From contig CALINO010000063.1 of the NCBI GenBank assembly GCA_938045295.1, forward strand, positions 32,290 through 96,289: a stretch of 64,000 nt of DNA, written 5' to 3'. The position numbers were made by a program, and so were the translations under genes. The stretch is from an uncultured Arenicella sp. (GTDB taxonomy: Bacteria > Pseudomonadota > Gammaproteobacteria > Arenicellales > Arenicellaceae). This document shows positions 34,839-47,166 of the stretch, piece after piece. The notes beneath the pieces are model-generated. The model did not search any database. It saw only the letters and a list, made by a program, of their open reading frames with translations, and was not told where the DNA came from. Position 1 is the stretch's first letter. Every line of letters begins with the position of its first letter.

Positions 34839-37800
34839 ATGAACCGATCTTTCGTACACCTTCATCTGCACTCTGAATATTCACTGGTTAATGGGATGAT
34901 TCGCATCCCCGCACTGGTGGAGCAAACGCTGCAGAACCAAATGCCCGCCGTGGCGTTAACGGACATGGGGAATCTGTACGGTGCGGTCAAATTTTTTAAT
35001 AAGTGCTCGGCGCAAGGCATTAAGCCCATTATTGGCGCTGAAGTGTTTATTGAAAACCCAGATAAGGTAACGCAGCCTTACATTTTGGTGTTATTAGTAC
35101 AAGATGAAACCGGTTATGTGCACTTATCGCAATTGCTCTCAAAAGGTTTTCGTGAAGGCCAAGCCCATGGTCGCCCAATTCTAAAGCGCGAATGGTTGTA
35201 CGGAAAAACCGACGGCCTAATATGCTTGTCTGGCGGTATGCGCGGTGAACTTGGTCACGCTATTTTATCTGGCAGAGACAATCATACGGTTGAGTTATTA
35301 CATCAATACAATGCGTTATTTCCTGGGCGTTTTTATATAGAAATTCAGCGCGTTGGGCACCCATTAGAAGAAGAGTATATTGGCGGCGCGGCGATGTTTG
35401 GGGCTCAGCATGGGGTGCCGTTGGTGGCAACCAACGATGCGCATTTCATGCAAGAAAAAGAGTTTGCCGCACACGAAGTAAGGGTGTGTATTAACGAAGG
35501 TCGCGTGTTGAATGACCCTAGGCGGGTAAAGCACCACACCACCCAGCAGTATTATAAAAACACCCAAGAGATGGTGGAGCTGTTTGCCGACATTCCAAGC
35601 GCGATTGATAACACTTTGCTAATTGCGCAACGCTGTAATTTTGTCATGCGCATGGGCGAATACTTTCTGCCCGACTTTCCGGTACCTGAAGGTGAAACCA
35701 TTGCCTCTCATTTACGTAATGAGTCTTTTGAAGGTTTGGAAATTTGTTTGCAACGCAGGTTCCCAGAAGGCCCATCGCCAGAAGTTCGAGAAGAGTACGA
35801 ACAAAGAATGGAGTTTGAGCTCGGCATCATTAATGAAATGGGGTTTCCGGGCTACTTTCTAATCGTTGCTGACTTCATTCAATGGGCCAAAGAAAATGAC
35901 GTGCCGGTTGGCCCGGGGCGGGGTTCGGGTGCCGGCTCTATTGTTGCCTATGCGTTAAAAATTACCGATTTAGACCCCATCGAACACGTACTGCTGTTTG
36001 AGCGTTTCTTGAATCCAGAGCGTGTGTCCATGCCTGACTTTGATGTGGATTTTTGCATTGAAGGTCGTGAGCGAGTGATTGAGTATGTGGCGCAAAAATA
36101 CGGGCGCGATAAAGTTTCGCAAATCATCACCTACGGCACCATGGCGGCCAAAGGCGTTGTGCGCGATGTAGGGCGAGTGCTGGGTATGTCTTACGGTCAT
36201 GTGGATGGCGTGGCCAAACTTATTCCTTTTGATTTAGGCATTACCTTAACCAAAGCGTTAGAGCAGGAACCTGAATTAAAAGATCGTTACGATAACGAAG
36301 AAGAGATCACCGCGCTGATAGACATGGCGCTGAAGTTGGAAGGCTTGTCACGAAATGTGGGTAAGCACGCGGGTGGTGTGGTGATTGCGCCGTCTGACTT
36401 AACTGATTTCACACCGCTGTATTGCGAACATGGCAGCGAGCAAATTGTCTCTCAATACGATAAAGACGATTTAGAAACCGTTGGTTTAGTAAAATTTGAC
36501 TTTCTAGGGCTAAAAACCCTAACCATTATTGATTGGGCGGTTAAAACCATCAATCAGCAGCGTCAAGAGACCGGTGAAGAGCTGCTGGATATTGCCAAGC
36601 TCTCTCTGGACGATAAGGCAACATACAAGCTGTTAGCCGACGGTCAAACCACGGCGATTTTCCAGTTGGAATCCTCCGGCATGAAGGAGTTGATTAAAAA
36701 CCTGAAGCCGAGTGAGTTTGAAGACATTGTGGCACTGGTGGCCTTATATCGCCCCGGCCCATTGGGCGCGGGCATGGAAAAGCTTTACTGTGATCGTAAG
36801 CATGGGCGTCAATCGACCACGTATGCGCACGAAATGCTCGAGCCCATTTTAAATAACACCTACGGCATTATTCTTTACCAAGAGCAGGTAATGAATATTG
36901 CGCAAGAAATGGCCGGTTACTCACTCGGTGGAGCGGACATATTACGCCGAGCCATGGGGAAGAAAAAGCCTGAAGAAATGGCCAAGCAAAGAGCCATTTT
37001 TGAGCAGGGTGCGTCCGAACGGCAAGTGCCGGAAAGCGTTGCTAAAGAAGTGTTCGACTTAATGGAATACTTTGCCGCCTACGGTTTTAATAAAAGTCAC
37101 TCAGCGGCATACGCGTTGGTGTCGTACCAAACGGCGTGGTTAAAAACGCATTACCCTTCTCAATTTATGGCCGCGTGTATGTCGGCTGATATGGAGAACA
37201 CAGACAAAGTTGTTATCTTGTTAAACGAAGCCGATGAAATGGGCTTAAAGGTACAACACCCCAACATCAATTTGTGCCAATACCAGTTTCGAGCCACTGA
37301 CGACAAACACATTGTGTATGGCTTAGGGGCAATTAAGGGCATCGGTCGGCCGGTTATTGAAAACATCATTGAAGCGCGTGAAAGCGGCGGTAAGTTTAAA
37401 GACCTTTATGACCTGTGCGCACGAGTCGACGTTAAGCGTGTTAACCGCCGTGCTTTAGAAGCGTTGATTCGAGCGGGTGCGCTGGATGAATTAGGAGTGC
37501 ACCGAGCCAGTTTGATTGAGAGTATCGAGCTGGCCTTGCAAGCCGCCAATCAGCAAGCGAAAAGTGCCGCGGCTGGCCAAAATGATATTTTCGGCATAGC
37601 GGCTCCTGAAGAAGCCGTTCAGACATACCAGAATGTGGCTGAGTGGAAAAAAGAGGAGTTGCTGCAAAAAGAAAAAGACACGCTGGGCTTGTATTTAAGC
37701 GGTCACCCCATTGATATCTACATTGATGAGCTTAATCAATTTACGTCTAATCGATTAGTGGATTTGGACGTTGAGCGTGGCAAGGGTAAAAAGCCCGTGA

Positions 37801-38297
37801 CCTTGGCCGGTTTGGTGATGGGTGTGCGCACCATGAATACCAAGTCGGGGTCAAGAATGGCCTTTCTGCAATTAGACGATAAAACCGCGCGCGTTGAAGT
37901 GGGCGTGTTTGGTGAGTTGTACGATCAGCGACGCGATGTCATACACAAAGACAAGGTGTTGGTGGTTAAAGGCAAGGCCAGCTACGATCATTTTTCCGGC
38001 GGTGTCCGCTTGTCCGCGGATGAGCTGTTCGACATTGAGCAAGCGCGAAGCCAGCTTGCGCGACACATGAGAATTAAATTGCGCCACGACCAAGTCACCG
38101 ATCAAGTGGTGCAAGACTTACGCCGCATTTTAGAGCCCAATGATGAAGGCCAATGTGGGTTGGGCTTTGAATACCGAAGTTTGACCGGGGTGTGCCAACT
38201 GGAAGTGCCGAATGAGTGGCGCATTGTTCCGAGTAAGGTGATGCTGGAGCAGCTTGAGTCGGTAATAGGCATGTCTAATGTTCGATTAATTTACTAA
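34839..38297 (+). CDS. dnaE: DNA polymerase III alpha subunit
   Basis: 1152 residues from ATG 34839 (a TTG two codons upstream is less likely). N-terminal PHP domain (FVHLHLHSEYSLVNGM), polymerase catalytic Asp in MPDFDVDFC, GPGRGSGAGSIVAYAL, the KSHSAAYALVSYQTAWLK palm/fingers region, helix-hairpin-helix and an OB domain (VTLAGLVMGVRTMNTKSGSRMAF). Main replicative polymerase. rnhB-dnaE order is conserved; the accA gene that often follows is absent here. Confidence 0.98.
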   Translation: MNRSFVHLHLHSEYSLVNGMIRIPALVEQTLQNQMPAVALTDMGNLYGAVKFFNKCSAQGIKPIIGAEVFIENPDKVTQPYILVLLVQDETGYVHLSQLLSKGFREGQAHGRPILKREWLYGKTDGLICLSGGMRGELGHAILSGRDNHTVELLHQYNALFPGRFYIEIQRVGHPLEEEYIGGAAMFGAQHGVPLVATNDAHFMQEKEFAAHEVRVCINEGRVLNDPRRVKHHTTQQYYKNTQEMVELFADIPSAIDNTLLIAQRCNFVMRMGEYFLPDFPVPEGETIASHLRNESFEGLEICLQRRFPEGPSPEVREEYEQRMEFELGIINEMGFPGYFLIVADFIQWAKENDVPVGPGRGSGAGSIVAYALKITDLDPIEHVLLFERFLNPERVSMPDFDVDFCIEGRERVIEYVAQKYGRDKVSQIITYGTMAAKGVVRDVGRVLGMSYGHVDGVAKLIPFDLGITLTKALEQEPELKDRYDNEEEITALIDMALKLEGLSRNVGKHAGGVVIAPSDLTDFTPLYCEHGSEQIVSQYDKDDLETVGLVKFDFLGLKTLTIIDWAVKTINQQRQETGEELLDIAKLSLDDKATYKLLADGQTTAIFQLESSGMKELIKNLKPSEFEDIVALVALYRPGPLGAGMEKLYCDRKHGRQSTTYAHEMLEPILNNTYGIILYQEQVMNIAQEMAGYSLGGADILRRAMGKKKPEEMAKQRAIFEQGASERQVPESVAKEVFDLMEYFAAYGFNKSHSAAYALVSYQTAWLKTHYPSQFMAACMSADMENTDKVVILLNEADEMGLKVQHPNINLCQYQFRATDDKHIVYGLGAIKGIGRPVIENIIEARESGGKFKDLYDLCARVDVKRVNRRALEALIRAGALDELGVHRASLIESIELALQAANQQAKSAAAGQNDIFGIAAPEEAVQTYQNVAEWKKEELLQKEKDTLGLYLSGHPIDIYIDELNQFTSNRLVDLDVERGKGKKPVTLAGLVMGVRTMNTKSGSRMAFLQLDDKTARVEVGVFGELYDQRRDVIHKDKVLVVKGKASYDHFSGGVRLSADELFDIEQARSQLARHMRIKLRHDQVTDQVVQDLRRILEPNDEGQCGLGFEYRSLTGVCQLEVPNEWRIVPSKVMLEQLESVIGMSNVRLIY

Positions 38298-38309
38298 GCC
38301 GTGACGCTT

Positions 38310-38336
38310 AAGGCGTGTATTTTTAACGCGCTTTTT
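38310..38336 (+). terminator. Probable terminator after dnaE
   Basis: Eight-pair stem AAGGCGTG with CGCGCTTT including two G-U pairs, loop TATTTTTAA, then T5. Confidence 0.5.
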
Positions 38337-38405
38337 AATGCTTTTTTACAAATCAGATTATAAAAACTTTCTAAGTCATTGCTCTTTAAAAGAAAACTCG
38401 TGTAA

Positions 38406-38414
38406 TGCTATACT
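38406..38414 (+). promoter_or_regulatory. tilS: Extended -10 promoter, probably for tilS
   Basis: TG, one base, TATACT: five of six -10 positions plus the extension. No clear -35. It would give a leader of about 200 nt. Confidence 0.4.
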
Positions 38415-38620
38415 TGTCAAGCATTTAATAATTAAATATTGGGTTGGTGTAACTCGCGTGTCATTTAATTTGGCATTGCGTAGTTTATAAAGCACATTCG
38501 TTAATAATCATTTGCACTCAATCAGTTTATCGTTCGCTGCTCATTGAGCAGACACAAACGTTGAACGTCTGAATGATTTATAAATAAGAAAAACTAGGGT
38601 TCTGGTTTCGTGGTATTGGA

Positions 38621-39937
38621 ATGAAACTATCGGAAAAATGGCTTTCATCTGAGCTTTTTGAAAGTTTAAAATTAAGCAGTGATGCAAATTATCATGTGGC
38701 TCTCAGCGGTGGGGTTGACTCTACCGTGCTGCTTGTTCTCATGGCCCAATTGCAGCAGCAATACGGTTTTTCTCTAACCGCCTTACACGTCAATCACAAC
38801 CTTCAAAAAGACTCGAATGCTTGGCAAGAGCATTGCGCCACACTGTGTGATCAACTCGATGTTGATTATAAGTCAACGTCGGTCACGCTAGAGAGTGGCA
38901 GTGAATTAGCCGCTCGAAACGCTCGCTACGCTTGGTTTGCAGAGCAAATCAAGTACGGCGATGTGCTGTTAACGGCTCATCACCAACAAGATCGAGCTGA
39001 AACATTGCTGTTTAATTTGATGCGTGGTGCTGGCAGCACGGGTTTGTCTAGCTTGCGCTCATCCAGACCGTTTCATGGTGCAAAATTAGTGCGCCCACTA
39101 TTAAATGCAACGCGCGAAGACATTGTTGAGTTTGCAAAACACAATAAACTGTCGTGGGTTGAAGATGCGAGCAATCAGGATGTGGCCTATTCGCGCAATG
39201 ACATTCGTCACAATGTGATTCCGCACATGCTTGAACACCGCGCCGATGCACTGCAGAATATCGCTCGATCAGCCGCTAACCTAGAACAAGAAAATGGGCT
39301 GTTGCGAGAAATCGCGATTAGCGACTTAGTGGAAGTACGAGAGCAACCCATTCACCCATTGGATGGCTCTTACGCCTTATGCATTGATGATATTGCTCAC
39401 TTGTCAGTGGCTAGGCAGGGGAATGTACTTAGGTTTTGGTTGCAGAGTTTGGACTTACACGTGCCAAGCCGCCGCTTTTTAGCTCAGTTAATTGATGCGG
39501 TGGCCAAGCCGCCAGCCAGTACTGCTATTTTGCAAGAAGGCGGTAAGCAGTTTCGTTTCTTTCGCGGTTATATGTACGTAATGCCAACGCAAATTGAGGC
39601 GCCTCAATTGGGCGTTGTTGATTGGAGTAATGTGTCGCAACCCATCGATATATTTCAGGCTCGGTGGCGCTTAGATGCCACGCATAAGTTGCGTGAACTG
39701 GCTTCAAGTAATGGCGCTCAAGTGCGTTTGGTTGAACGAGCGCATTTGGCAAGCCCAAAAGCTCTGCAAGGGCACAGTCTGAACATTAAGAAATGGATGC
39801 AGCAAATGGCGGTTCCGCCTTGGCGCAGACAAACACTGCCATTATTGACGCTAAAACAAGACCGCGAAGAAATTTTGTTAAGTGCGGTTGATCAGCAGTT
39901 GCAAAACGATTGGGTTTCTCTACAAACAGCCTATTAA
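38621..39937 (+). CDS. tilS: tRNA(Ile)-lysidine synthetase
   Basis: 438 residues. PP-loop ATPase motif VALSGGVDSTVLL, THHQQDRAETLLFNLMRGAG-type region (AHHQQDRAETLL), then the TilS central and C-terminal domains (RLVERAHLASPKALQGHSLNIKKWMQQMAVPPWRRQTLPLL). It converts C34 of the minor isoleucine tRNA to lysidine so that AUA is read as Ile. Essential in most bacteria. Confidence 0.96.
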   Translation: MKLSEKWLSSELFESLKLSSDANYHVALSGGVDSTVLLVLMAQLQQQYGFSLTALHVNHNLQKDSNAWQEHCATLCDQLDVDYKSTSVTLESGSELAARNARYAWFAEQIKYGDVLLTAHHQQDRAETLLFNLMRGAGSTGLSSLRSSRPFHGAKLVRPLLNATREDIVEFAKHNKLSWVEDASNQDVAYSRNDIRHNVIPHMLEHRADALQNIARSAANLEQENGLLREIAISDLVEVREQPIHPLDGSYALCIDDIAHLSVARQGNVLRFWLQSLDLHVPSRRFLAQLIDAVAKPPASTAILQEGGKQFRFFRGYMYVMPTQIEAPQLGVVDWSNVSQPIDIFQARWRLDATHKLRELASSNGAQVRLVERAHLASPKALQGHSLNIKKWMQQMAVPPWRRQTLPLLTLKQDREEILLSAVDQQLQNDWVSLQTAY

Positions 39938-40246
39938 TTTGTTGCAGATTGCGTTGACTGCCTGATGCGCGGCTATGTTGTTAAAGCGAGCTGAGCCTAA
40001 TCTTCACAAATCTTTGATATCTTCAGATAAATCGATTGTTCGAAATACCCCCCTCTAGTATCATGTAGAACCTTCTGGAGCACAGCACAAAAACATACTC
40101 TGCCTTTTGTCTGTGGCTCTGTTAAATCTGTTTCCGTTTTATATTAAGTGAAAATAAGTCAATGACTAATGCCGTTGCTAATGCTAGCAGGGCGGGCTAT
40201 TTGATTTGTTTGTGCTTATTGATTTGTGCCTAAAAGGCGTCTGTAA
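39938..40246. other. tilS-pyrG intergenic region
   Basis: No gene seen. A weak promoter candidate is TTGTTC (40036-40041), 17 bp, TATCAT (40059-40064), with a C6 tract in the spacer. AAAAGGCG gives the pyrG ribosome-binding site. Confidence 0.4.
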
Positions 40247-41866
<1,620 letters not shown>

Positions 41867-41916
41867 TCCCTGTAAGCTCGCTGATAAGAAAAGCTAAGGT
41901 GAATTAAGGTAGAACT

Positions 41917-42753
41917 ATGAAAATTGCCGATTTTGAAGTTGGTTTAGACAAGCCGTTTTTTTTAATTGCAGGCCCCTGCGTTATCGAATCAAGAGAGTTT
42001 GCGCTTGAAACCGCCAAAATGATCCGTGATATAACCGGCGAACTTGGCATTAATGCGCTGTACAAATCATCGTTTGATAAAGCAAACAGAACATCAGGCA
42101 CGTCTTTTCGTGGCCCGGGTGTGCAAGAAGGTTTAGAAATACTGCAAGAAGTGCGTGAAGAAACTGGCATGCCAGTATTAACCGACGTGCACACTGCAGA
42201 ACAAGTTGAATTGGCGGCTAAGTACGTAGACATGATTCAAACGCCTGCGTTTTTATGTCGCCAAACTGATTTAATTGAGGCTGTGGGTGCGTGCGGTATT
42301 CCAGTCAACATTAAAAAAGGCCAGTTTTTATCACCGCCTGAAATGGTGAATGTCACTAAAAAAGCCGAAGCCGCGGGTGGTAAAGGCCGAGTCACTGTGT
42401 GTGAACGTGGCGCGTCATTCGGTTATAATAACTTAGTGGTTGATATGCGAGGCCTTGCGCAAATGCGTGACACCGGTTGTCCGGTAGTGTTTGATGCCAC
42501 ACATTCAGTTCAATTGCCCGGTGGTCAAGGTGACCGCTCTGGAGGGCAACGAGAATTTGTACCCGTGTTAGCTCGTGCCGCCGTGGCCGCTGGTGTTTCA
42601 GGTTTGTTTATGGAAACTCACCCTGACCCAGATAACGCAAAAAGTGATGGTCCTAATGCATGGCCAACACAAAAATTAAAAGCATTACTTACCGTTTTAC
42701 AGCAGATAGACCAATCCACGAAAGCTGGTGGTTTCGAAAGTAGTGGGTATTAG
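41917..42753 (+). CDS. kdsA: KDO-8-phosphate synthase
   Basis: 278 residues. [36 protein letters not shown] and [20 protein letters not shown] are diagnostic. It condenses arabinose 5-phosphate with PEP to give KDO-8-P for the LPS core. The next gene, enolase, makes PEP. The metal-dependent versus independent type was not resolved by eye. Confidence 0.97.
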   Translation: MKIADFEVGLDKPFFLIAGPCVIESREFALETAKMIRDITGELGINALYKSSFDKANRTSGTSFRGPGVQEGLEILQEVREETGMPVLTDVHTAEQVELAAKYVDMIQTPAFLCRQTDLIEAVGACGIPVNIKKGQFLSPPEMVNVTKKAEAAGGKGRVTVCERGASFGYNNLVVDMRGLAQMRDTGCPVVFDATHSVQLPGGQGDRSGGQREFVPVLARAAVAAGVSGLFMETHPDPDNAKSDGPNAWPTQKLKALLTVLQQIDQSTKAGGFESSGY

Positions 42754-42819
42754 GCAATGTCGCCAAAAGGAATTGCTAAATTCTCCACCTTTCGCTTACG
42801 AGACTTATATTTAACATAA

Positions 42820-44121
<1,302 letters not shown>

Positions 44122-44143
44122 TAAACTGTCACAGCAGTAAAAA

Positions 44144-44172
44144 AGCCTCAGCAATTGCTGGGGCTTTTTTTT
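44144..44172 (+). terminator. Intrinsic terminator after eno
   Basis: AGCCTCAGC pairs with GCTGGGGCT (one T-G pair), loop AATT, followed by T8. Confidence 0.92.
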
Positions 44173-44434
44173 GCCTAGTTATCGTTGTTTTATAACGCCT
44201 GAGAGCGACGATTTTCAAATGTTACAGACTGTTAAACATTTTTCTTGCGATTGTACATTATCTGTATTACGCTTAAGCCCCTGATAATTATAGGTTTGAT
44301 GTAAATATATTAATACAAAACCTGTTTTTGTCAGAATAAACGCTGAAAGCTTATGTCATGGAGATAGACTGTCTAAATGAACATTGCTTTCGGCATTTTT
44401 TTTGGGTAGATGAAAATTTTTAGGTAATAAATCA
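44173..44434. other. Leader region upstream of the HHE-like gene
   Basis: No ORF. Contains a small hairpin ACAAAA/TTTTGT near 44314-44330 and a long terminator hairpin at 44342-44403, so any transcript starting here would tend to stop before the gene at 44435. No strong promoter was found; TTGCGA at 44245 has no properly spaced -10. Confidence 0.5.
44342..44403 (+). terminator. Orphan long-hairpin terminator (attenuator or sRNA end)
   Basis: GCTGAAAGC (44342-44350) pairs with GCTTTCGGC (44386-44394) with one G-U pair; the stem continues inward with ATGT and ACAT after a small internal loop. T8 follows at 44396-44403. The eno terminator is 170 bases upstream and no gene lies between, so this terminator must end either a leader RNA of the next gene or an independent small RNA. 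Confidence 0.7.
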
Positions 44435-44989
44435 ATGTTTGATTTTGTAGGAAGTTTTTTTAAAGGGCGGCCAAGTAAAAAGAAACAGGCCTTAGAAGCC
44501 GAGAGAGCGGCTGAAAGAAAAATGGCGCAAATGAAGCGTGCCAAGACCGCCGCTAAAAAGGGCGTTAGTTACGACGAGAGGTTGATTGAAAACCTAGAGT
44601 CAGACCACGAAATGCTGGTGGATATTTTCAGTAAAATTTGGCGCGACGGGTATGAGGCATCGAACTACAAAGCCTTATCAAACTTGTTGTCAGAGTTTAA
44701 AACTTTATTTCAAAGTCACTTGCTTAAAGAAAATGTAAAGTTTTACGCGTATCTTGAGCAGTCAATGAAAGACGATTCGCATTCATTGGGTGTGGTACGC
44801 GAATTTCGTAAGGACATGAACGACATTGCAAATGCGGTAATCACATTTTGCAAAACTTACGATAAGCCAGAATACACAAAGGTGAATCAAGACTCTTTTA
44901 AAGAAGACTATCAAGCCATTGGTCAAGCATTGGTGAGACGCGTGCAGTTAGAGGAACGTGATTTGTATTCTCTGTATGCGCCGAATTGA
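44435..44989 (+). CDS. Hemerythrin/HHE-like helical protein
   Basis: 184 residues. A basic, coiled N-terminal 45 residues (KKKQALEAERAAERKMAQMKRAK) precede a four-helix-like domain with His58 (ESDHEML), His95 and Glu99 (FQSHLLKEN) and Glu174 (LEERDLY), which match three or four of the iron ligands of HHE domains; the expected third-helix His is not visible. It may therefore bind a di-iron or single-metal site, or be a degenerate member. It precedes the redox cluster by 200 nt in the same direction, and hemerythrin-like proteins bind O2 or NO, but a joint role is inference. Confidence 0.6.
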   Translation: MFDFVGSFFKGRPSKKKQALEAERAAERKMAQMKRAKTAAKKGVSYDERLIENLESDHEMLVDIFSKIWRDGYEASNYKALSNLLSEFKTLFQSHLLKENVKFYAYLEQSMKDDSHSLGVVREFRKDMNDIANAVITFCKTYDKPEYTKVNQDSFKEDYQAIGQALVRRVQLEERDLYSLYAPN

Positions 44990-45191
44990 AACGTCATGTA
45001 ACGACATTTAGAAGTAATTGATATAAACGGAATTGCTTATGGATTCGTATTAATAACGGACAGTGTGAAGTGCGTTGATTGGATACACGGAATTAACAAC
45101 CTCATTGCCTGCTTAGTAATTTGTTTTGTGCTTAACCCTACCAAAAAGCGCAGAACAGATAGCCTTTTAACCCAACTGAGTATAGCGGACC

Positions 45192-47114
45192 TTGAAAGAC
45201 ATTATTGTGATTGGTGCCGGCCCTGTCGGCGTGAAAGCAGCCAGCGAGCTGCTGAAAAGAACCAGTGATGTAACGATAAAATTGTTCAATGGAGAGCCTA
45301 GTAGGCCATATAACAGAGCCCAATTATCGTATTTTTTAGCTGGAGATCTTGATTTACAAGCAATTGATAATAGCTTGTTTGTGGAAGATAAGCGTCTTCA
45401 GCAGTTTGAGAATTGTCGTATAAAAACACTGCAAACGCAGGATAAAGTAGTCATTGACCAACACGGTAATAGCCACCAGTACGACAAACTAATTTTAGCA
45501 ACCGGGTCGTTAGTTAATTCGCCTTCGGTGCTCGGTGACGACAAGTCTGGCGTTTACCGTTTTCGTTCACTCAGCGACGCTCACGATTTACTTGAGCGGC
45601 GTAGCCAAAATCATAATGTGTATGTGGTGGGGTCTGGCCCGTTGGGCATAGAAACTGCTTTGGCCATGAAAACCCAGTCAAACCAAGTGTACTTACAAGT
45701 GCGCCGGAATTTGTTCGCTCGAGATCTGGATGAAAACGCAAAAAGCGTGCTCATGGATTACATTCGCTCAAACGGAGTGAAAATTGTAGACTCCGCGTTG
45801 CTTGAAAAAATTCGAGGCAACGGAAAGGTTTCAGCCGTTACGCTCACTGGTGGCGAAGAGCTCAGCATAGATTCAGTGGTGATGTGTACGGGCATTTCGC
45901 CCTTCAAAGAGTTGGCGGTTGCATCGGGCATTGAAACCAATCAAGGCATTTTAGTAGACGACTTCATGCGCACCAATTGCGATGACGTGTATGCCGTTGG
46001 CGAATGTGCAGAGCATCAAGGCGTTACGCACGGCTTAATTAGCCCTGGCTACGAGCAGGCCGAAGCGTGCGTAAGCCACATCTTAGATGAGCCTAAACCA
46101 TTCAGCGGTAAGCAAGGGGAGTTGCAGTTTAAGTTCAGAAGCTTCTCCAGCCACATAATGGGTGATGTAAGTGGCGACTCGTCAGAAGTTGTTGTTTATA
46201 AAAACACATTAAAAAACACTTACCGCAAGCTTTACCTGCAAGGGCGCAAAATAGTGGGCGCTGTATTGGTGGGTGAGTGGTCAGAAAGTGGTCGCATTGC
46301 TGGCGCAATCTCAGGTTCAGAAAAACTGCCGTATAACGGCCGTGCGCGCTTTTTGAAAAGCGGCAACGTCTGGAGCGACGATGAAGTTTCCATTTTAGAT
46401 CAACCCGAAGATTACATTGTTTGCTTATGCAAAGGCGTAACTCGTGGTGAAATTTCCACCTGCATTGAAAAAGGCCACCGTACATTGACCGCATTAGGAG
46501 AACAGTTAGAAGCTGGGGTTACTTGCGGGTCGTGCCAGCCGCTGTTAAAAACCATGGTTAATGAGCCTGTTGCTCATCTCATCATGCGGCATTACAAGTC
46601 TATTTTATGGGCCTCTGTCATTTCTATTATTGTTATCTTTTTGACATTTTTAGCGCCTAAACTTCCGTTCGAGCGTTCTGTTCAGTTTGGTTTTCAGTTT
46701 GAAAAAATATGGTACGGCAGCATTTATAAACAAACCACCGGTTACGTGTTACTGGGGTTGGTGTTTCTCAGCTGTGCACTGTCGTTTCGAAAACGCTGGA
46801 AGAAGCTTAAGCTTGGCAATCTAGACGATTGGCGATACGTGCATACGATATTAGGGCTTATTGCCTTATTTGCTCTTATTGTTCACACCGGGTTTCGACT
46901 GGGAGAAGGTCTAAGTTTTGTACTGATGGTGGTGTTTTTATTAGCCACCCTCACTGGTTCGTTGGTGGGTGTGTTTATGTCGCGCAATCACCACTGGACA
47001 GACATTAAGCTGACCCAATATCGGGCTTGGTGGTCTCGAGTGCATTACGGCTTGCTGTGGCTGCTCCCGGCGTTGCTTGCCTTTCATATTTTGGGGTCCT
47101 ATTACTTTGCGTAA
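45192..47114 (+). CDS. NirB-like FAD/NAD/[2Fe-2S] reductase fused to di-heme b membrane domain
   Basis: 640 residues. The frame starts at a TTG: the FAD Rossmann motif DIIVIGAGPVG begins at residue 3, so no later start is possible. NAD(P) site YVVGSGPLGIE, second FAD motif VYAVGECAEH. About 415-462 is a BFD-type [2Fe-2S] domain (CLC...TCGSC). The C-terminal 170 residues have five membrane helices; helix 3 has His551 and His565, helix 5 has His618 and His632, each pair 14 apart, the spacing of two stacked b hemes. It should move electrons from cytosolic NAD(P)H through FAD, [2Fe-2S] and two b hemes to the periplasmic side. NirB-type siroheme domains are absent. The electron acceptor is probably the 11-heme protein encoded 52 nt downstream. 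Confidence 0.85.
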   Translation: MKDIIVIGAGPVGVKAASELLKRTSDVTIKLFNGEPSRPYNRAQLSYFLAGDLDLQAIDNSLFVEDKRLQQFENCRIKTLQTQDKVVIDQHGNSHQYDKLILATGSLVNSPSVLGDDKSGVYRFRSLSDAHDLLERRSQNHNVYVVGSGPLGIETALAMKTQSNQVYLQVRRNLFARDLDENAKSVLMDYIRSNGVKIVDSALLEKIRGNGKVSAVTLTGGEELSIDSVVMCTGISPFKELAVASGIETNQGILVDDFMRTNCDDVYAVGECAEHQGVTHGLISPGYEQAEACVSHILDEPKPFSGKQGELQFKFRSFSSHIMGDVSGDSSEVVVYKNTLKNTYRKLYLQGRKIVGAVLVGEWSESGRIAGAISGSEKLPYNGRARFLKSGNVWSDDEVSILDQPEDYIVCLCKGVTRGEISTCIEKGHRTLTALGEQLEAGVTCGSCQPLLKTMVNEPVAHLIMRHYKSILWASVISIIVIFLTFLAPKLPFERSVQFGFQFEKIWYGSIYKQTTGYVLLGLVFLSCALSFRKRWKKLKLGNLDDWRYVHTILGLIALFALIVHTGFRLGEGLSFVLMVVFLLATLTGSLVGVFMSRNHHWTDIKLTQYRAWWSRVHYGLLWLLPALLAFHILGSYYFA

Positions 47115-47166
47115 ATAACTAACCTTGTGTCTACAATCTTAATAAAAATAATAATTAGAATAAAAA

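Larger units (their letters stand above)
38298..38620. other. dnaE-tilS intergenic region
   Basis: Holds the dnaE terminator, an extended -10 element (TG at 38406-38407, TATACT at 38409-38414) that could serve tilS, and about 200 bases of AT-rich leader. accA, frequent at this place in gammaproteobacteria, is not here and no other ORF is credible. Confidence 0.5.

Noticed and set aside
45065..45268. 67-codon ORF before the redox reductase
   Set aside because: No ribosome-binding site; it overlaps the well-supported start of the FAD domain in another frame.
45192..47114. Calling the 640-residue reductase an assimilatory nitrite reductase NirB
   Set aside because: The siroheme/[4Fe-4S] reductase domains are absent and replaced by membrane helices.
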